From Terriglobales bacterium (GTDB taxonomy: Bacteria; Acidobacteriota; Terriglobia; Terriglobales; Acidobacteriaceae), in the NCBI GenBank assembly GCA_035561515.1, contig DATMXP010000007.1, forward strand, positions 1 to 64,000: a stretch of 64,000 bases of DNA, read 5' to 3'. This document shows, one piece after another, positions 42,229-51,553 of this stretch. The notes under the pieces were generated by a model. It made no database searches. It saw only the letters and a program-made list of their open reading frames with translations, and had not been told where the DNA came from. Both the position numbers and the translations under genes were made by a program. Positions within the stretch are counted from its first letter, which is position 1. Each line of letters opens with the position of its first letter.

Positions 42229-43218
42229 TCAATTACGCAGGCCAACGCCAGAAACAGCAACACCGCCTTCGAAATGGACATGTTCTGCGCCCTTAAGTTG
42301 CAATGTCTGTCTCACCTCCGCGGGAGTTGCTATCTCAAAGGAAAGTTCTTCGATGATACGGCGAATCTTCCTTACCTGCTCGGCGTTACTTTTCGCCTTT
42401 ACGCCCGGCGCGAGAAACAGATTGTCTTCCAGCCCTACCCGGACATTTGAGCCCATGATGACTCCCGTGGTGAGAAGGGACATTTGGTGACGTCCTGCGC
42501 CCAATACGGAAAACTGATAGGAATCACGTCCGAAGAGTTTGTCGGCGGTGGATCGCATCGTCACGACGTTTTCTGGGTCAGGCCCAATGCCTCCCAGGAC
42601 TCCGAATATGGCCTGAATAAAGATCGGTGGCTTAACGATCTGGCGATCGACGAAGTAGGCAAGGTTATAAAGATGACCGACATCGTAGCATTCAAGCTCG
42701 AACCGAGTGCCTTCTTCGCCGAGATGGCGGAGGATGTATTCGATGTCCGCGAAGGTGTTCTTGAAGACAATATCTTTCATGCCTTCAACCTGTGGTTTCT
42801 CCCAGTCATAGCGCCACTCGCTGATGCGCTCCGCCACCGGATGAATGGAGAAGTTCATTGACCCCATGTTCAACGAGCACATTTCCGGTTTCACTTCCAT
42901 CGGGTAGGTGAGTCGTTGCTCGATGGTCATATTTGTGCTGCCGCCGGTCGTGATGTTAATAATCGCGCCGGTGCGTTCTGCCAGTATCTCTGCCAATTTC
43001 GGGCAAATCTGCCGAAAGTGTTCCGGATCACCTGAAGGCCTGCCATTGGCAGGGTTTCTGGCATGCATATGGAGAATCGCGGCCCCAGCCTCGGCCGCCT
43101 CAACAGCGCTGTCAATAATTTGGGACGGAGTGATCGGGAGATACTCCGACATGGTCGGAGTGTGGACAGCACCGGTAACAGCGCATGAAACGATAACTTT
43201 GCGGTTCTTGCTTGCCAT
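42229..43218 (-). CDS. Beta-keto acid cleavage enzyme (BKACE, DUF849 family)
   Basis: 329 residues from ATG 43218 (GAGG 7 bp upstream). BKACE TIM-barrel: VIVSCAVTGAVHTP, the zinc region HMHARNPANGRPS, MSLLTTGVIMGSNVRVGLED. The founding member is 3-keto-5-aminohexanoate cleavage enzyme (Kce); others cleave dehydrocarnitine. The reaction is beta-keto acid + acetyl-CoA to acetoacetate + a new acyl-CoA. Its product matches the CoA-transferase at 44797 and thiolase at 46157. First gene of an operon with the esterase, dehydrogenase and cupin. Confidence 0.88.
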   Translation of the reverse strand: MASKNRKVIVSCAVTGAVHTPTMSEYLPITPSQIIDSAVEAAEAGAAILHMHARNPANGRPSGDPEHFRQICPKLAEILAERTGAIINITTGGSTNMTIEQRLTYPMEVKPEMCSLNMGSMNFSIHPVAERISEWRYDWEKPQVEGMKDIVFKNTFADIEYILRHLGEEGTRFELECYDVGHLYNLAYFVDRQIVKPPIFIQAIFGVLGGIGPDPENVVTMRSTADKLFGRDSYQFSVLGAGRHQMSLLTTGVIMGSNVRVGLEDNLFLAPGVKAKSNAEQVRKIRRIIEELSFEIATPAEVRQTLQLKGAEHVHFEGGVAVSGVGLRN

Positions 43219-43247
43219 ATTCGGCCTCAAATGAAGCAATCACCGCG

Positions 43248-43291
43248 ATGATAAGAAGTTGAAGATAAGACACGACAGGTTCTCAGCGGAC
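43248..43291 (-). promoter_or_regulatory. BKACE operon promoter with second-regulon motif (copy A)
   Basis: Read on the minus strand from 43291: GTCCGCTGAGAACCT then GTCGTGTC (to 43269), a 15-nt gap, then TATCAT (43253-43248) as -10 box. No good -35 is seen, consistent with activator dependence. The ATG at 43218 is about 30 bp downstream. Confidence 0.65.
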
Positions 43292-43431
43292 TTTTTCATG
43301 TCGTTTTCGGACCCTTAGAAATCGCCGCAGGCGGACTGGCTCCACCCCCGTCCTTTCGACGTACCTCGAAGACGCCTATGCCGGGGAGGTGAGGCCGCTT
43401 CGGTACGTAGTAAGCCGGGATGAACTCGGCT

Positions 43432-44490
43432 TCAGGATTGAAGGGAAGATTGCAGCTTTCTCCGAAAGTTTGCCGGCGTGCCGCCCGTCCATCTGTGAAA
43501 CGCATGCCGAAAGTTCGCGGCCTCGCTGAACCCCAACAGCTCCGAAATCTCTTCCGTGCTGAGGTTCGTTGCGCGGAGATATTCTTTAGCGAAATTGCAG
43601 CGGACATCGTCGAGGATCTGCGTAAACGAGGTTCCCTCGGAGCGCAATTTGCGATGCAACGTACGCACGGTAGTGGCGAGCTGTTGGGCGACCATTTCCA
43701 TGGTTGATGAGTGTTTCGGTGTCGAGGCGATGATCTGATAAACCTCACCCACCACCCCGGTCGAGGTCTTCACTTCGCCGAGGATCCGCTCGCAGGTGTC
43801 GCGCATGAGCTTGGAGGTCAGGCGATGCGCCATGTGCGGTTTCTCACCGAGGAGGGAGGCGGGATAGGAAAGCTCGCACACTGGCTCGCCGAACCGCAGT
43901 TCGCAACCCACGTAACGTTTATAAAGGCTAAGGTGCCGGGGAGCTGGGTAGGGAAGCGCCGCGCGGAGCGGACGGCAACGCTCCGGGTGCACAACCGTTT
44001 TCAGATGTGTCGTCAGCTGGGTCAGCTGCTGCTCCAAGAGAAAGCGAGTCAGGAGAGCAGAGTGGGTCATCGTCGGGTTCATCGCCAGGACCCATGAAAC
44101 AGACTCGTTCTCCTCGCGCCAGGTCATCGACACAAGTGGCGTCGCCAGCCGGTGATACTTGACCGCCACCTGGAAGTACTCACGAATAGTCGTACTGCAC
44201 AGCAGCGCAAAGCCATACATCCCATACGCCGACAATGGAATTCGACTTCCGACACGGAATGGAGTTTCCGGATCTTTAGATAGCTGCAGAGCGTTGTTGC
44301 AAACCGTGATGTACTGGCGAATACACGTTAGAGTCTCGGGGTGAGTAAGACTCTCCAGCGACAGGCCAGTACCTGACAGGCTCGCTTCCGGCGCAATCCC
44401 CTGCTCCCTGAGAACTTCAACCAGGGCTGCAATCTTGTAAGGTCCGTATCGTTTTTCATTCCAAAGAGGAAGTTGGTGATCTCGAAACAT
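43432..44490 (-). CDS. AraC-family transcriptional regulator
   Basis: 352 residues from ATG 44490 (GAGGA just upstream). The N-terminal region (about 20-200) is the Arabinose-binding type found in OruR/ArgR-like AraC regulators (YGMYGFALLCSTTIREYFQVAVKYHRL). The C-terminal HTH_18 domain carries MVAQQLATTVRTLHRKLRSEGTSF and EISELLGFSEAANFRHAFHRWTG. It is the obvious candidate to bind the shared promoter motif of this cluster. It lies between the BKACE operon and the CoA-transferase genes. A short palindrome ATCGG-TGT-CCGAT lies just upstream at 44507-44519. Confidence 0.88.
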   Translation of the reverse strand: MFRDHQLPLWNEKRYGPYKIAALVEVLREQGIAPEASLSGTGLSLESLTHPETLTCIRQYITVCNNALQLSKDPETPFRVGSRIPLSAYGMYGFALLCSTTIREYFQVAVKYHRLATPLVSMTWREENESVSWVLAMNPTMTHSALLTRFLLEQQLTQLTTHLKTVVHPERCRPLRAALPYPAPRHLSLYKRYVGCELRFGEPVCELSYPASLLGEKPHMAHRLTSKLMRDTCERILGEVKTSTGVVGEVYQIIASTPKHSSTMEMVAQQLATTVRTLHRKLRSEGTSFTQILDDVRCNFAKEYLRATNLSTEEISELLGFSEAANFRHAFHRWTGGTPANFRRKLQSSLQS

Positions 44491-44796
44491 TGTCCTCAAC
44501 GAAACGATCGGTGTCCGATTAAAACATAGCCCGTTTCATTATGCATAACTAGTCTTGCGTTTCAAGAGGCTGACTAAATCTCTGCTTTTGTTGAGAACGG
44601 TCGGTCCTGTGCTGGCGCGTTAGGACCCTGCGAGTCTTGGGGTCTCAGGAAGAGTGTTTCATCGGACGTTCGCCTCAGAGCGAGCCGGAAAGGAGCTTCA
44701 CTTCGTGACCTGGGAGTCGTTTTGAGTCGAACGAAGCTTTGCCGCGAATCGAAGTGGCGAACTGTTGGAGATCAACAGAACGAAAGGCCATTATCT
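44491..44796. other. Divergent intergenic region (AraC / CoA-transferase)
   Basis: 306 bp. Contains the short palindrome ATCGG-TGT-CCGAT (44507-44519) and a weak second-regulon copy near 44590-44606 (GTTGAGAAC, then GGTCGGTC), oriented towards the CoA-transferase. No coding sequence seen. Confidence 0.45.
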
Positions 44797-45459
44797 ATGA
44801 AGAAAGTAATCAGTTGTGAGAAGGCAATCGAGATGATCCCGGACGGCGCATCTCTGCTGATCGGCGGATTCATGGGCGTAGGCTCGCCTCACCGCTTGAT
44901 CGACGAACTGGTTCGTCAGAGCCGAAAGCGGCTTACGGTGATCGCAAATGATACCGGAAGGCCGGGCTTCGGAGTCGGACGGCTGATCGACGCGAAACTC
45001 GTCAGCAAACTCATGGCAACCCACATCGGGTTGAATCCTGAAACCCAAAAACAGTTGATCAACGGTGACATAGAAGTTGAACTTTGTCCCCAGGGGACCT
45101 TGGCCGAGCGTATTCGTTCAGGTGGCTTTGGTCTCGGAGGCGTTTTGACGCCGACCGGCGTCGGAACCGTGGTAGAGGACCACAAGCAGAAGCTTGAAGT
45201 GGATGGCAGAATCTACCTACTCGAAAAACCTGTCACTGCGGACTTCGCTCTTCTGGCAGCGCATCGTTCCGACTATCTCGGCAACTTGGAGTACTCTCTG
45301 ACCGCCCGTAACTTCAATGTAGTAATGGCAACTGCCGGCAAGACTGTTATTGCAGAAGCGGATCACATCGTTCCTAGCGGCGTGATTCCACCGGACGCCG
45401 TGGCCACTCCATTTGTGTGCATCAACTACATCATCGGAAGAGGACAAAATGGACAGTAA
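44797..45459 (+). CDS. atoD: 3-oxoacid/acetoacetate CoA-transferase subunit A
   Basis: 220 residues from ATG 44797, matching the usual subunit A length. The family I CoA-transferase signature DGASLLIGGFMGVGSPH is complete, as is GTLAERIRSGGFGLGGVLTPTGVGT. Moves CoA onto acetoacetate. A longer reading to 44722 gives an extra unmatched N terminus. Overlaps subunit B by 11 bp. Confidence 0.92.
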   Translation: MKKVISCEKAIEMIPDGASLLIGGFMGVGSPHRLIDELVRQSRKRLTVIANDTGRPGFGVGRLIDAKLVSKLMATHIGLNPETQKQLINGDIEVELCPQGTLAERIRSGGFGLGGVLTPTGVGTVVEDHKQKLEVDGRIYLLEKPVTADFALLAAHRSDYLGNLEYSLTARNFNVVMATAGKTVIAEADHIVPSGVIPPDAVATPFVCINYIIGRGQNGQ

Positions 45460-46135
45460 GGTCATCATCGCGAAGCGCGTTGCATTGGAACTGAAGGACG
45501 GCATGCTCGTCAATCTCGGTATCGGATTACCCACTACGGTGCCCAACTATCTTGCACCGGGCAGTGAAGTGTATTTTCAATCTGAAAACGGCATCATCGG
45601 CATGGCTCCGGCGCCGGATGCGGCCATGACAGAACCGTCACTGACGGATGCAGGCGGCGGATACGTCGGCGCTATCCCCGGAGCTGCCAGCATCGACAGT
45701 TGCCTCTCTTTCGGGTTGATCCGCGGCGGCCATCTCGATCTCACAGTTTTGGGCGGTCTCGAGGTCGATGAGGCAGGTCAGCTAGCCAACTGGATGGTAC
45801 CCGGCAAGATGATCCCCGGCATGGGTGGCGCGATGGACCTCGTTACCGGTACAAAGAAAGTGATCGTCGCCATGGTTCATCAGGCAAAGGGGAAATCGAA
45901 AATCCTGAAGAAGTGCACGTTGCCGCTCACCTCAATTCGACGCGTCGATCTCGTCGTTACCGATATGGCCGTTATCGAACCGACTGAAAAAGGCCTGGTC
46001 TTACGGGAACTGGCGCCAGGCGTAACCAAGGAGCAGGTGATTGCGGCTACTGAGGCAACGCTGATCATCCCGGATGAACTACCCGAAATGCCAATCTCCT
46101 GCACCGAAGAAAAGGAACCAGCTGTACATGTGTAG
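45449..46135 (+). CDS. atoA: 3-oxoacid/acetoacetate CoA-transferase subunit B
   Basis: 228 residues from ATG 45449 (AGAGGA upstream). The glutamate in SENGIIG is the catalytic residue that forms the glutamyl-CoA thioester. The GGYVGAIPGAASID and GGHLDLTVLGGLEVDEAG blocks are complete. Works with subunit A in the cytoplasm; together they activate acetoacetate to acetoacetyl-CoA. Confidence 0.92.
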   Translation: MDSKVIIAKRVALELKDGMLVNLGIGLPTTVPNYLAPGSEVYFQSENGIIGMAPAPDAAMTEPSLTDAGGGYVGAIPGAASIDSCLSFGLIRGGHLDLTVLGGLEVDEAGQLANWMVPGKMIPGMGGAMDLVTGTKKVIVAMVHQAKGKSKILKKCTLPLTSIRRVDLVVTDMAVIEPTEKGLVLRELAPGVTKEQVIAATEATLIIPDELPEMPISCTEEKEPAVHV

Positions 46136-46156
46136 TGCATTCTGAAAGGAGTCATA

Positions 46157-47338
46157 ATGACTGACATCGTAATTGTTTCCGCAGCCCGCACCGCCGTCGG
46201 CAAGTTTGGGGGGGCACTTGCCAAGATCTCGGGACCAGAGCTGGGCGCTGTTGCCATTCGCGCGGTTTTGGATCGTGCCAAACTGGACCCCGCTCAAGTC
46301 AGCGAAGTGGTCATGGGCGAGGTGTTGACCGCCGGCTTGGGTCAAAACCCTGCACGTCAGGCATCGATCAAAGCGGGCCTCGCTCACGATATCCCTGCCA
46401 TGACTATAAACAAAGTATGCGGTTCGGGGCTCAAGGCGGTGATGCTTGCCGCGAACTCGATCATCGCCGGCGATTCTGAAATTGTCGTCGCAGGCGGCCA
46501 GGAAAACATGAGCGCCGCGCCACACTTGCTTCCCGGTTCGCGCGACGGCTTCCGTCTTGGCAACGCCACCTTGGAGGACAGCATGATCGTCGATGGTCTC
46601 TGGGACGTTTACAACCAGTACCATATGGGTATCACCGCCGAGAACGTCGCCAAGCAGTACGGCATCACACGCGAACACCAGGATAAGTTCGCGGTGGACT
46701 CTCAAAACAAGGCAGAGGCCGCCCAAAAAGCGGGAAAGTTCAGGGACGAGATCGTGCCGGTTGCGATTCCCCAGCGCAAAGGTGATCCGGTAATGTTCAC
46801 GGACGATGAGTTCATTCGCCACGGCGCCACCCTGGAGTCTGTCCAGGGCCTCAAGCCTGCTTTCGATAAAACCGGCACCGTCACTGCCGCGAACGCTTCT
46901 GGCATCAACGACGGCGCTGCCGCAGTCCTGGTAATGTCGGAAAAGAAAGCCGGCGATCTCGGCCTGACGCCGATGGCAAGAATTGCCGGCTATGCGACCG
47001 CGGGTGTCGACCCCAAATTCATGGGAATGGGGCCAGTCCCCGCATCACGCCGCTGTCTTGAACGTGCCGGATGGAAAGTCACCGACCTGGATCTGATGGA
47101 AATCAATGAGGCCTTTGCCGCACAATCCTGCGCTGTTCACAAGGAAATGGGATGGGACCTTTCCAAGGTCAACGTGAATGGTGGAGCGATCGCCATTGGC
47201 CACCCGATCGGAGCGTCCGGATGCCGCATTCTGGTTACGCTGCTTTATGAAATGCAGCGGCGTCGTGCCGGCAAAGGTCTGGCTTCGCTTTGTATCGGCG
47301 GAGGCATGGGCGTTGCCATGGCTATTGAGCGAATATAG
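46157..47338 (+). CDS. atoB: Acetyl-CoA C-acetyltransferase (thiolase)
   Basis: 393 residues, typical biosynthetic/degradative thiolase length. Nucleophile C88 in NKVCGSG, catalytic His in AIAIGHPIGASG (GHP), and the second Cys in LCIGGGMG. Cleaves acetoacetyl-CoA to two acetyl-CoA. GAAAGGAG precedes the ATG, 21 bp after the CoA-transferase. Probably one operon with it. Confidence 0.93.
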   Translation: MTDIVIVSAARTAVGKFGGALAKISGPELGAVAIRAVLDRAKLDPAQVSEVVMGEVLTAGLGQNPARQASIKAGLAHDIPAMTINKVCGSGLKAVMLAANSIIAGDSEIVVAGGQENMSAAPHLLPGSRDGFRLGNATLEDSMIVDGLWDVYNQYHMGITAENVAKQYGITREHQDKFAVDSQNKAEAAQKAGKFRDEIVPVAIPQRKGDPVMFTDDEFIRHGATLESVQGLKPAFDKTGTVTAANASGINDGAAAVLVMSEKKAGDLGLTPMARIAGYATAGVDPKFMGMGPVPASRRCLERAGWKVTDLDLMEINEAFAAQSCAVHKEMGWDLSKVNVNGGAIAIGHPIGASGCRILVTLLYEMQRRRAGKGLASLCIGGGMGVAMAIERI

Positions 47339-47357
47339 CAATCACAACTGCTTATTT

Positions 47358-47381
47358 CGGGCTCGCATCTTAGCGAGCCCG
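47358..47381 (+). terminator. Hairpin after the thiolase gene
   Basis: CGGGCTCGC and GCGAGCCCG form a perfect 9-bp stem with a 6-nt loop (ATCTTA), 20 bp after the stop. The following bases (TGCCTTTC) have only a weak T-run, so efficiency is uncertain. Confidence 0.6.
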
Positions 47382-47615
47382 TGCCTTTCAGAGGAGTACT
47401 GATACGCCATTGTTGTGAGTTTTGTAGTTCGTAGTGTTTACCCGGGGACCGATCGTTCGCCCCATCATCGCAACCAAGCCAGCGCGACCCCGAGCAGCCC
47501 GGATCCTCCTTCGAGAACGCTTTCTCAGCGCCCAATTTGGAAGCTAGAGTTTTCTGTGCTAATAGAATGCCCCTCCGAGGTTTGTTCTTCGGAGGTGGGC
47601 AACTGACATCAGAAT

Positions 47616-47658
47616 GTCTGTTCAAAACCTGTCGCGTCCAGCATTTGTTTTCTACGAT
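47616..47658 (+). promoter_or_regulatory. TonB receptor 2 promoter with second-regulon motif (copy C)
   Basis: GTCTGTTCAAAACCT then GTCGCGTC (47616-47638), 14-nt gap, then TACGAT (47653-47658) as -10 box. The spacing equals that of the copy at 51433. A hairpin with stem CCTCCGA/TCGGAGG (47572-47595) lies just upstream. Confidence 0.65.
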
Positions 47659-47727
47659 CACGCACGTTTTTCTGTGCCGGATTCGGATAGCAAGATTCGA
47701 AAGGCTAGATTGAAGAGGAGAAAACAA

Positions 47728-50700
47728 ATGCGTTGCTCCCGCCAACTGCAAACGGTTCGCAGGCTGACTCTCTCGTCCTGCGATTGTCCCTTCGCAATGT
47801 TCGTGTTATTCGCACTCTTTGGATTCAGCACTCTGCTCTACGCACAGACAGGTGGAACAGGGGCCATCAGCGGCGTGATCACGGACGCCACGGGTGCAAT
47901 GGTGGTAGGCGCCCAAGTCAAGGTTACGGATGTGGCCACAGGCTATAAGCGCACCTCTCAATCGAATGACAATGGACTCTATGTTGTCTCGCTGCTTCCA
48001 CCGGGTAAATACGCCTTCGAAGTTACGAGCCCAGGTTTTAAAGGAGTGTCGTCGCCGGACGTGCGGGTGATCGTCGCGGAGACAACGACATTGAACATAT
48101 CCATGGAACCGGGCACGGTGACGGAAACGGTTACGATATCTTCTACATCCGTGGATTTGGAGACCGAATCGAGTTCACTGGGGCGCGTGACGGATTCAGT
48201 TTTGGTCGAGAATCTGCCTTTGGTCACGCGTAACTTTACTCAGATTATCGGCTTGAACCCAGGTATCTCGCAGGAGGCAAACAACGCCGGGAGTATCGGA
48301 AAAGGAGGTGGCGGCCAAGGAGCGAGTCCAGGAGCCGGCAGTTTCCTGAGCAACGGGGCCACTTCCGTTGACAACAACTTCAAAATGAACGGCCTACCCG
48401 TCAACGACATAGCGCAGTCACCGGGTGGAGGCTCGCCGGGTGCTCCGGTTCCCAATCCCGACACCATTCAGGAATTCAAAGTGCAAACCGCCCTGTATGA
48501 TGCCACCACAGGCCGCAATGCTGGTGCCAACGTCGATCTCATTACCAAAGGCGGCTCCAACCAGTACCACGCCACATTGTTCGAGTATTTCCGGAATGAA
48601 GCTCTCAACGCCAATGACTGGTTCGCTAATCGTTCCGGCCAGCCGCGTAGTATTCTGCGGCAGAATCAATATGGCTTTACCGTAGGCGGTCCGCTGGTCA
48701 AAGACAAGCTCCTGTTCTTTGGTTCGTGGCAGGGCACAAAGCAGCTCAACGGCGTTGATCCCACGAGTCATAGACTTGTCTCTCTCCCTCCCCTTACAAA
48801 CGACCGGTCAGCAGCGGGATTGGGAGCGGTTTTCGGTGGCGCTTACGGGTACCTCGGCAATTTTCCCGGCAACGTAGTCCTCCACGATGGTTCAAACATT
48901 GCTCCTCAGGCTTTGGCGCTACTCCAGGCAAAACTGCCCAACGGCGAGTACGTAATACCGACGCCGCAGACGATCGACAGTAGCAAGCCGCTCGATATTC
49001 GAGGCACCTCGTATCTGAGCATTCCCGGTACTTTCAATGAAAACCAATGGATGGTGAACAGCGATTACCTGCGGTCCGACCGCGACAAGATGTCCTTTCG
49101 CTATTTCGGCCAGTCCAGCGATATGACTGTGACCCTTCCCAATAGTACTGCCGGATTCCCGCTCACCTATCCGCAGCGTTACGACGTGGTCTCGTTTGGG
49201 GACACCTACGTCCTGAACTCCAATATGGCAAACCAATTTCTCGTCGGTTTCCATCGGACGACCTCGGACATGCTGTACGACAGTGCGTTCAAATTTTCGG
49301 ACTTGGGCATAACCGTCCCACAGCAGGAGGATGCCTACCCGGTCATCGTGGTCGCGGGTCCTGCATTTTCGGTCGGTAATGGTGCGTCGGTGGCCTTCAT
49401 GCAGTACGAGACCAACATCACCGACATGTTGTCCTGGGTGAAGGGAAAGCACCACTTCAATTTCGGCGGTGGCTTCGGCTATGGTAGGGATGTTTTACGG
49501 AAATTTGACTATCCGGGTATCGTTGTTCCGCTAACTTGGGCGGATCTCCTGCTGGGGCGCAACTTTACGTTTGCGCCTGGCCTTGCCTACAGCAACATTT
49601 ACCAATCGACTAACCTGTTTGGCGATACCGGGCGCGACTGGCGCTACAAGAATTTCGACGCCTACGTTCAAGACAATTTCAATGTGAGGCCCGGTCTGAC
49701 GCTCAACCTAGGCTTGCGGTTCGAACACCTCGCTGCCTTAGGAGACGCAGGCGGCCGTATGGGCAACATGGACGTTTCCGCAATCAATCCCGATCCGTCT
49801 GCGGCGGGTTCTATCGAGGGCTACGTCGTTCCGTCGAATTTCAGGGGCACCATTCCCGCTGGAGTGGGCAGGGTGGGTACTACATCTGGATTTAATAACG
49901 AGGGGCAGAATGTATGGAATCCGCGCCTGGGGTTTGCTTGGGTACTACCTGGTTCGGATCGGTTCGTACTTCGGGGCGGTGCAGGCGTTTATCACACTTC
50001 GGTGATTGGCCAGATGAATCTGCAACTGACCACGACGCCTCCGTACGGTATTTTCAATTCGTTAGCCGGACCAGCCAATGGAAGTGCAACTCTTGCCAAT
50101 CCCTTCCCGGCGGCTGTGCCACTCCCTTCATTCCCGGTTTACTCCCCCTCTACCAATTACTCCATGTGGGCAATCGCGATGGACTTTCGTCCTCCGACAA
50201 CCTATCACTACAGTCTCGGTCTTCAGTCCAAACTCCCTGGCGGAGCCATCCTGGATGTCTCCTACGCGGGAGCACGCAACCTGCACATGGTTATGAGTAC
50301 GTCAATTAATCAGGCGAATCTGGCCTCTGCCGCCAACCCGATTCGTGGCGTAACCACCAATACCATTGCGAACATCAATTCTCGCAAGCCGTATCTCGGG
50401 TGGAATACGGGCCAAATGCGCTTGTTTAAAACCGGCGGCCAGGCTTGGTATAACGCATTGCAGGTTTCGCTATCTCAGCAAAGGAAGAAACTGTACTACC
50501 AGGCTTCCTATACCTGGGCGCGTTTGCTAACTCCCCAACCGAGTACTTCCTTGGGGACGAACTACAGCCTCTTATCCGGCGATCAGAACGATCTGCGCAA
50601 AGGATACGGACCGGACCCGTGGATTCGGCCGCAGCGGTTCATATTGTCCGCCGTCTATGGTCTCCCCGAACCCTCGAAATCGAATCGTTTGCTTTCAGCT

Positions 50701-51204
50701 ACTCTCGGTGGTTGGAGTATCTCAACCGTGACCTTGGTCCAGGCAGGCCACCAGATGGGCATTGCCTACAACAATGCTAACAACATTTACGGCATCACCT
50801 CTGATCGCCCGAGCTTTGCACCGGGTTGCACCGCTGCGAATATCGCAGTTCCGGGATCGGTCAGTAGCAAAGTGGACAACTATATCAACCGCTCTTGCCT
50901 TGCCGCTCCGGCAGTTATCGGTAGCGACGGTATCGGCACTGATTTCGGCAACACCCCGATCGGCATACTGCGGGGACCCGGCCAGTTCAATATCGATCTC
51001 TCGCTCGGCAAGAGCTTTCAGGTGCCGTGGCCGAACGATGGCGCCTCCATACAATTCCGGTCGGACTTCTTTAACGCGCTCAACCACGCGAATTTTGCCG
51101 ATCCGAACTTGGGCTACACCACGACGCCTTCTGCCTTTGGGACCATCCGAGCGATGAGTACCAATCCGAGGGTGATTCAATTCTCGTTGAAGTATGCATT
51201 TTAG
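47728..51204 (+). CDS. Oar-like TonB-dependent receptor 2
   Basis: About 1158 residues from ATG 47728 (GAGGAG upstream). Signal region FAMFVLFALFGFSTLLYAQ, carboxypeptidase-regulatory-like domain (GAISGVITDATGAMVVGA ... LLPPGKYAFEV), a Gly-rich linker (GKGGGGQGASPGAG), plug-like segments (DATTGRNAGANVDLITKGGSN) and a barrel ending in KYAF. A longer reading from 47614 begins in the promoter. The receptor should import the ester substrate of the second regulon. A strong terminator follows. Confidence 0.9.
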   Translation: MRCSRQLQTVRRLTLSSCDCPFAMFVLFALFGFSTLLYAQTGGTGAISGVITDATGAMVVGAQVKVTDVATGYKRTSQSNDNGLYVVSLLPPGKYAFEVTSPGFKGVSSPDVRVIVAETTTLNISMEPGTVTETVTISSTSVDLETESSSLGRVTDSVLVENLPLVTRNFTQIIGLNPGISQEANNAGSIGKGGGGQGASPGAGSFLSNGATSVDNNFKMNGLPVNDIAQSPGGGSPGAPVPNPDTIQEFKVQTALYDATTGRNAGANVDLITKGGSNQYHATLFEYFRNEALNANDWFANRSGQPRSILRQNQYGFTVGGPLVKDKLLFFGSWQGTKQLNGVDPTSHRLVSLPPLTNDRSAAGLGAVFGGAYGYLGNFPGNVVLHDGSNIAPQALALLQAKLPNGEYVIPTPQTIDSSKPLDIRGTSYLSIPGTFNENQWMVNSDYLRSDRDKMSFRYFGQSSDMTVTLPNSTAGFPLTYPQRYDVVSFGDTYVLNSNMANQFLVGFHRTTSDMLYDSAFKFSDLGITVPQQEDAYPVIVVAGPAFSVGNGASVAFMQYETNITDMLSWVKGKHHFNFGGGFGYGRDVLRKFDYPGIVVPLTWADLLLGRNFTFAPGLAYSNIYQSTNLFGDTGRDWRYKNFDAYVQDNFNVRPGLTLNLGLRFEHLAALGDAGGRMGNMDVSAINPDPSAAGSIEGYVVPSNFRGTIPAGVGRVGTTSGFNNEGQNVWNPRLGFAWVLPGSDRFVLRGGAGVYHTSVIGQMNLQLTTTPPYGIFNSLAGPANGSATLANPFPAAVPLPSFPVYSPSTNYSMWAIAMDFRPPTTYHYSLGLQSKLPGGAILDVSYAGARNLHMVMSTSINQANLASAANPIRGVTTNTIANINSRKPYLGWNTGQMRLFKTGGQAWYNALQVSLSQQRKKLYYQASYTWARLLTPQPSTSLGTNYSLLSGDQNDLRKGYGPDPWIRPQRFILSAVYGLPEPSKSNRLLSATLGGWSISTVTLVQAGHQMGIAYNNANNIYGITSDRPSFAPGCTAANIAVPGSVSSKVDNYINRSCLAAPAVIGSDGIGTDFGNTPIGILRGPGQFNIDLSLGKSFQVPWPNDGASIQFRSDFFNALNHANFADPNLGYTTTPSAFGTIRAMSTNPRVIQFSLKYAF

Positions 51205-51236
51205 ATCTTCGGTCTTTTGACTTCGTATCATTTTTG

Positions 51237-51277
51237 CCCACCTCTTTGCCACTTACTGGCGGGAGGTGGGTTTTCTT
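51237..51277 (+). terminator. Rho-independent terminator after TonB receptor 2
   Basis: CCCACCTC and GAGGTGGG form an 8-bp outer stem (51237-51244/51263-51270), with a GCC/GGC inner pairing in the loop, followed by TTTTCTT. Confidence 0.85.
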
Positions 51278-51432
51278 GCAGGCCACAAATCACCCTGCAT
51301 GATGTCCGCCCGCAGGAGTTCGCAGGTAAACGACAGTACTTTCAACAATGCCTAAACGACTTCAAATGGTAACGGAGCGAAAAACCGATCAACGAACAGA
51401 CTGTGCTGCGCGGTCGGGAATGACTTGAAAAT

Positions 51433-51475
51433 GTCCGCTCGGAACCTGTCGCGTCTGGTCGTCAATTCTTATCAT
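51433..51475 (+). promoter_or_regulatory. SDR-MFS-esterase promoter with second-regulon motif (copy B)
   Basis: GTCCGCTCGGAACCT then GTCGCGTC (51433-51455), 14-nt gap, then TATCAT (51470-51475) as -10 box. No -35 match is apparent, so the motif likely replaces it as an activator site. GTCCGCTC and GTCGCGTC also form an imperfect direct repeat with 15-bp spacing. Confidence 0.7.
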
Positions 51476-51553
51476 TTTTCACCGCTTACTGTATCAAGAA
51501 CAAGGAAGGCGAACGGTGTCTTCCAGACGAACTGGTAGCCAACGGAGGCAAGG

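Larger units (their letters stand above)
51205..51553. other. Intergenic region with terminator and SDR promoter
   Basis: About 350 bp: the TonB terminator at 51237-51277 and the second-regulon promoter at 51433-51475. The rest shows nothing recognisable. Confidence 0.6.
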
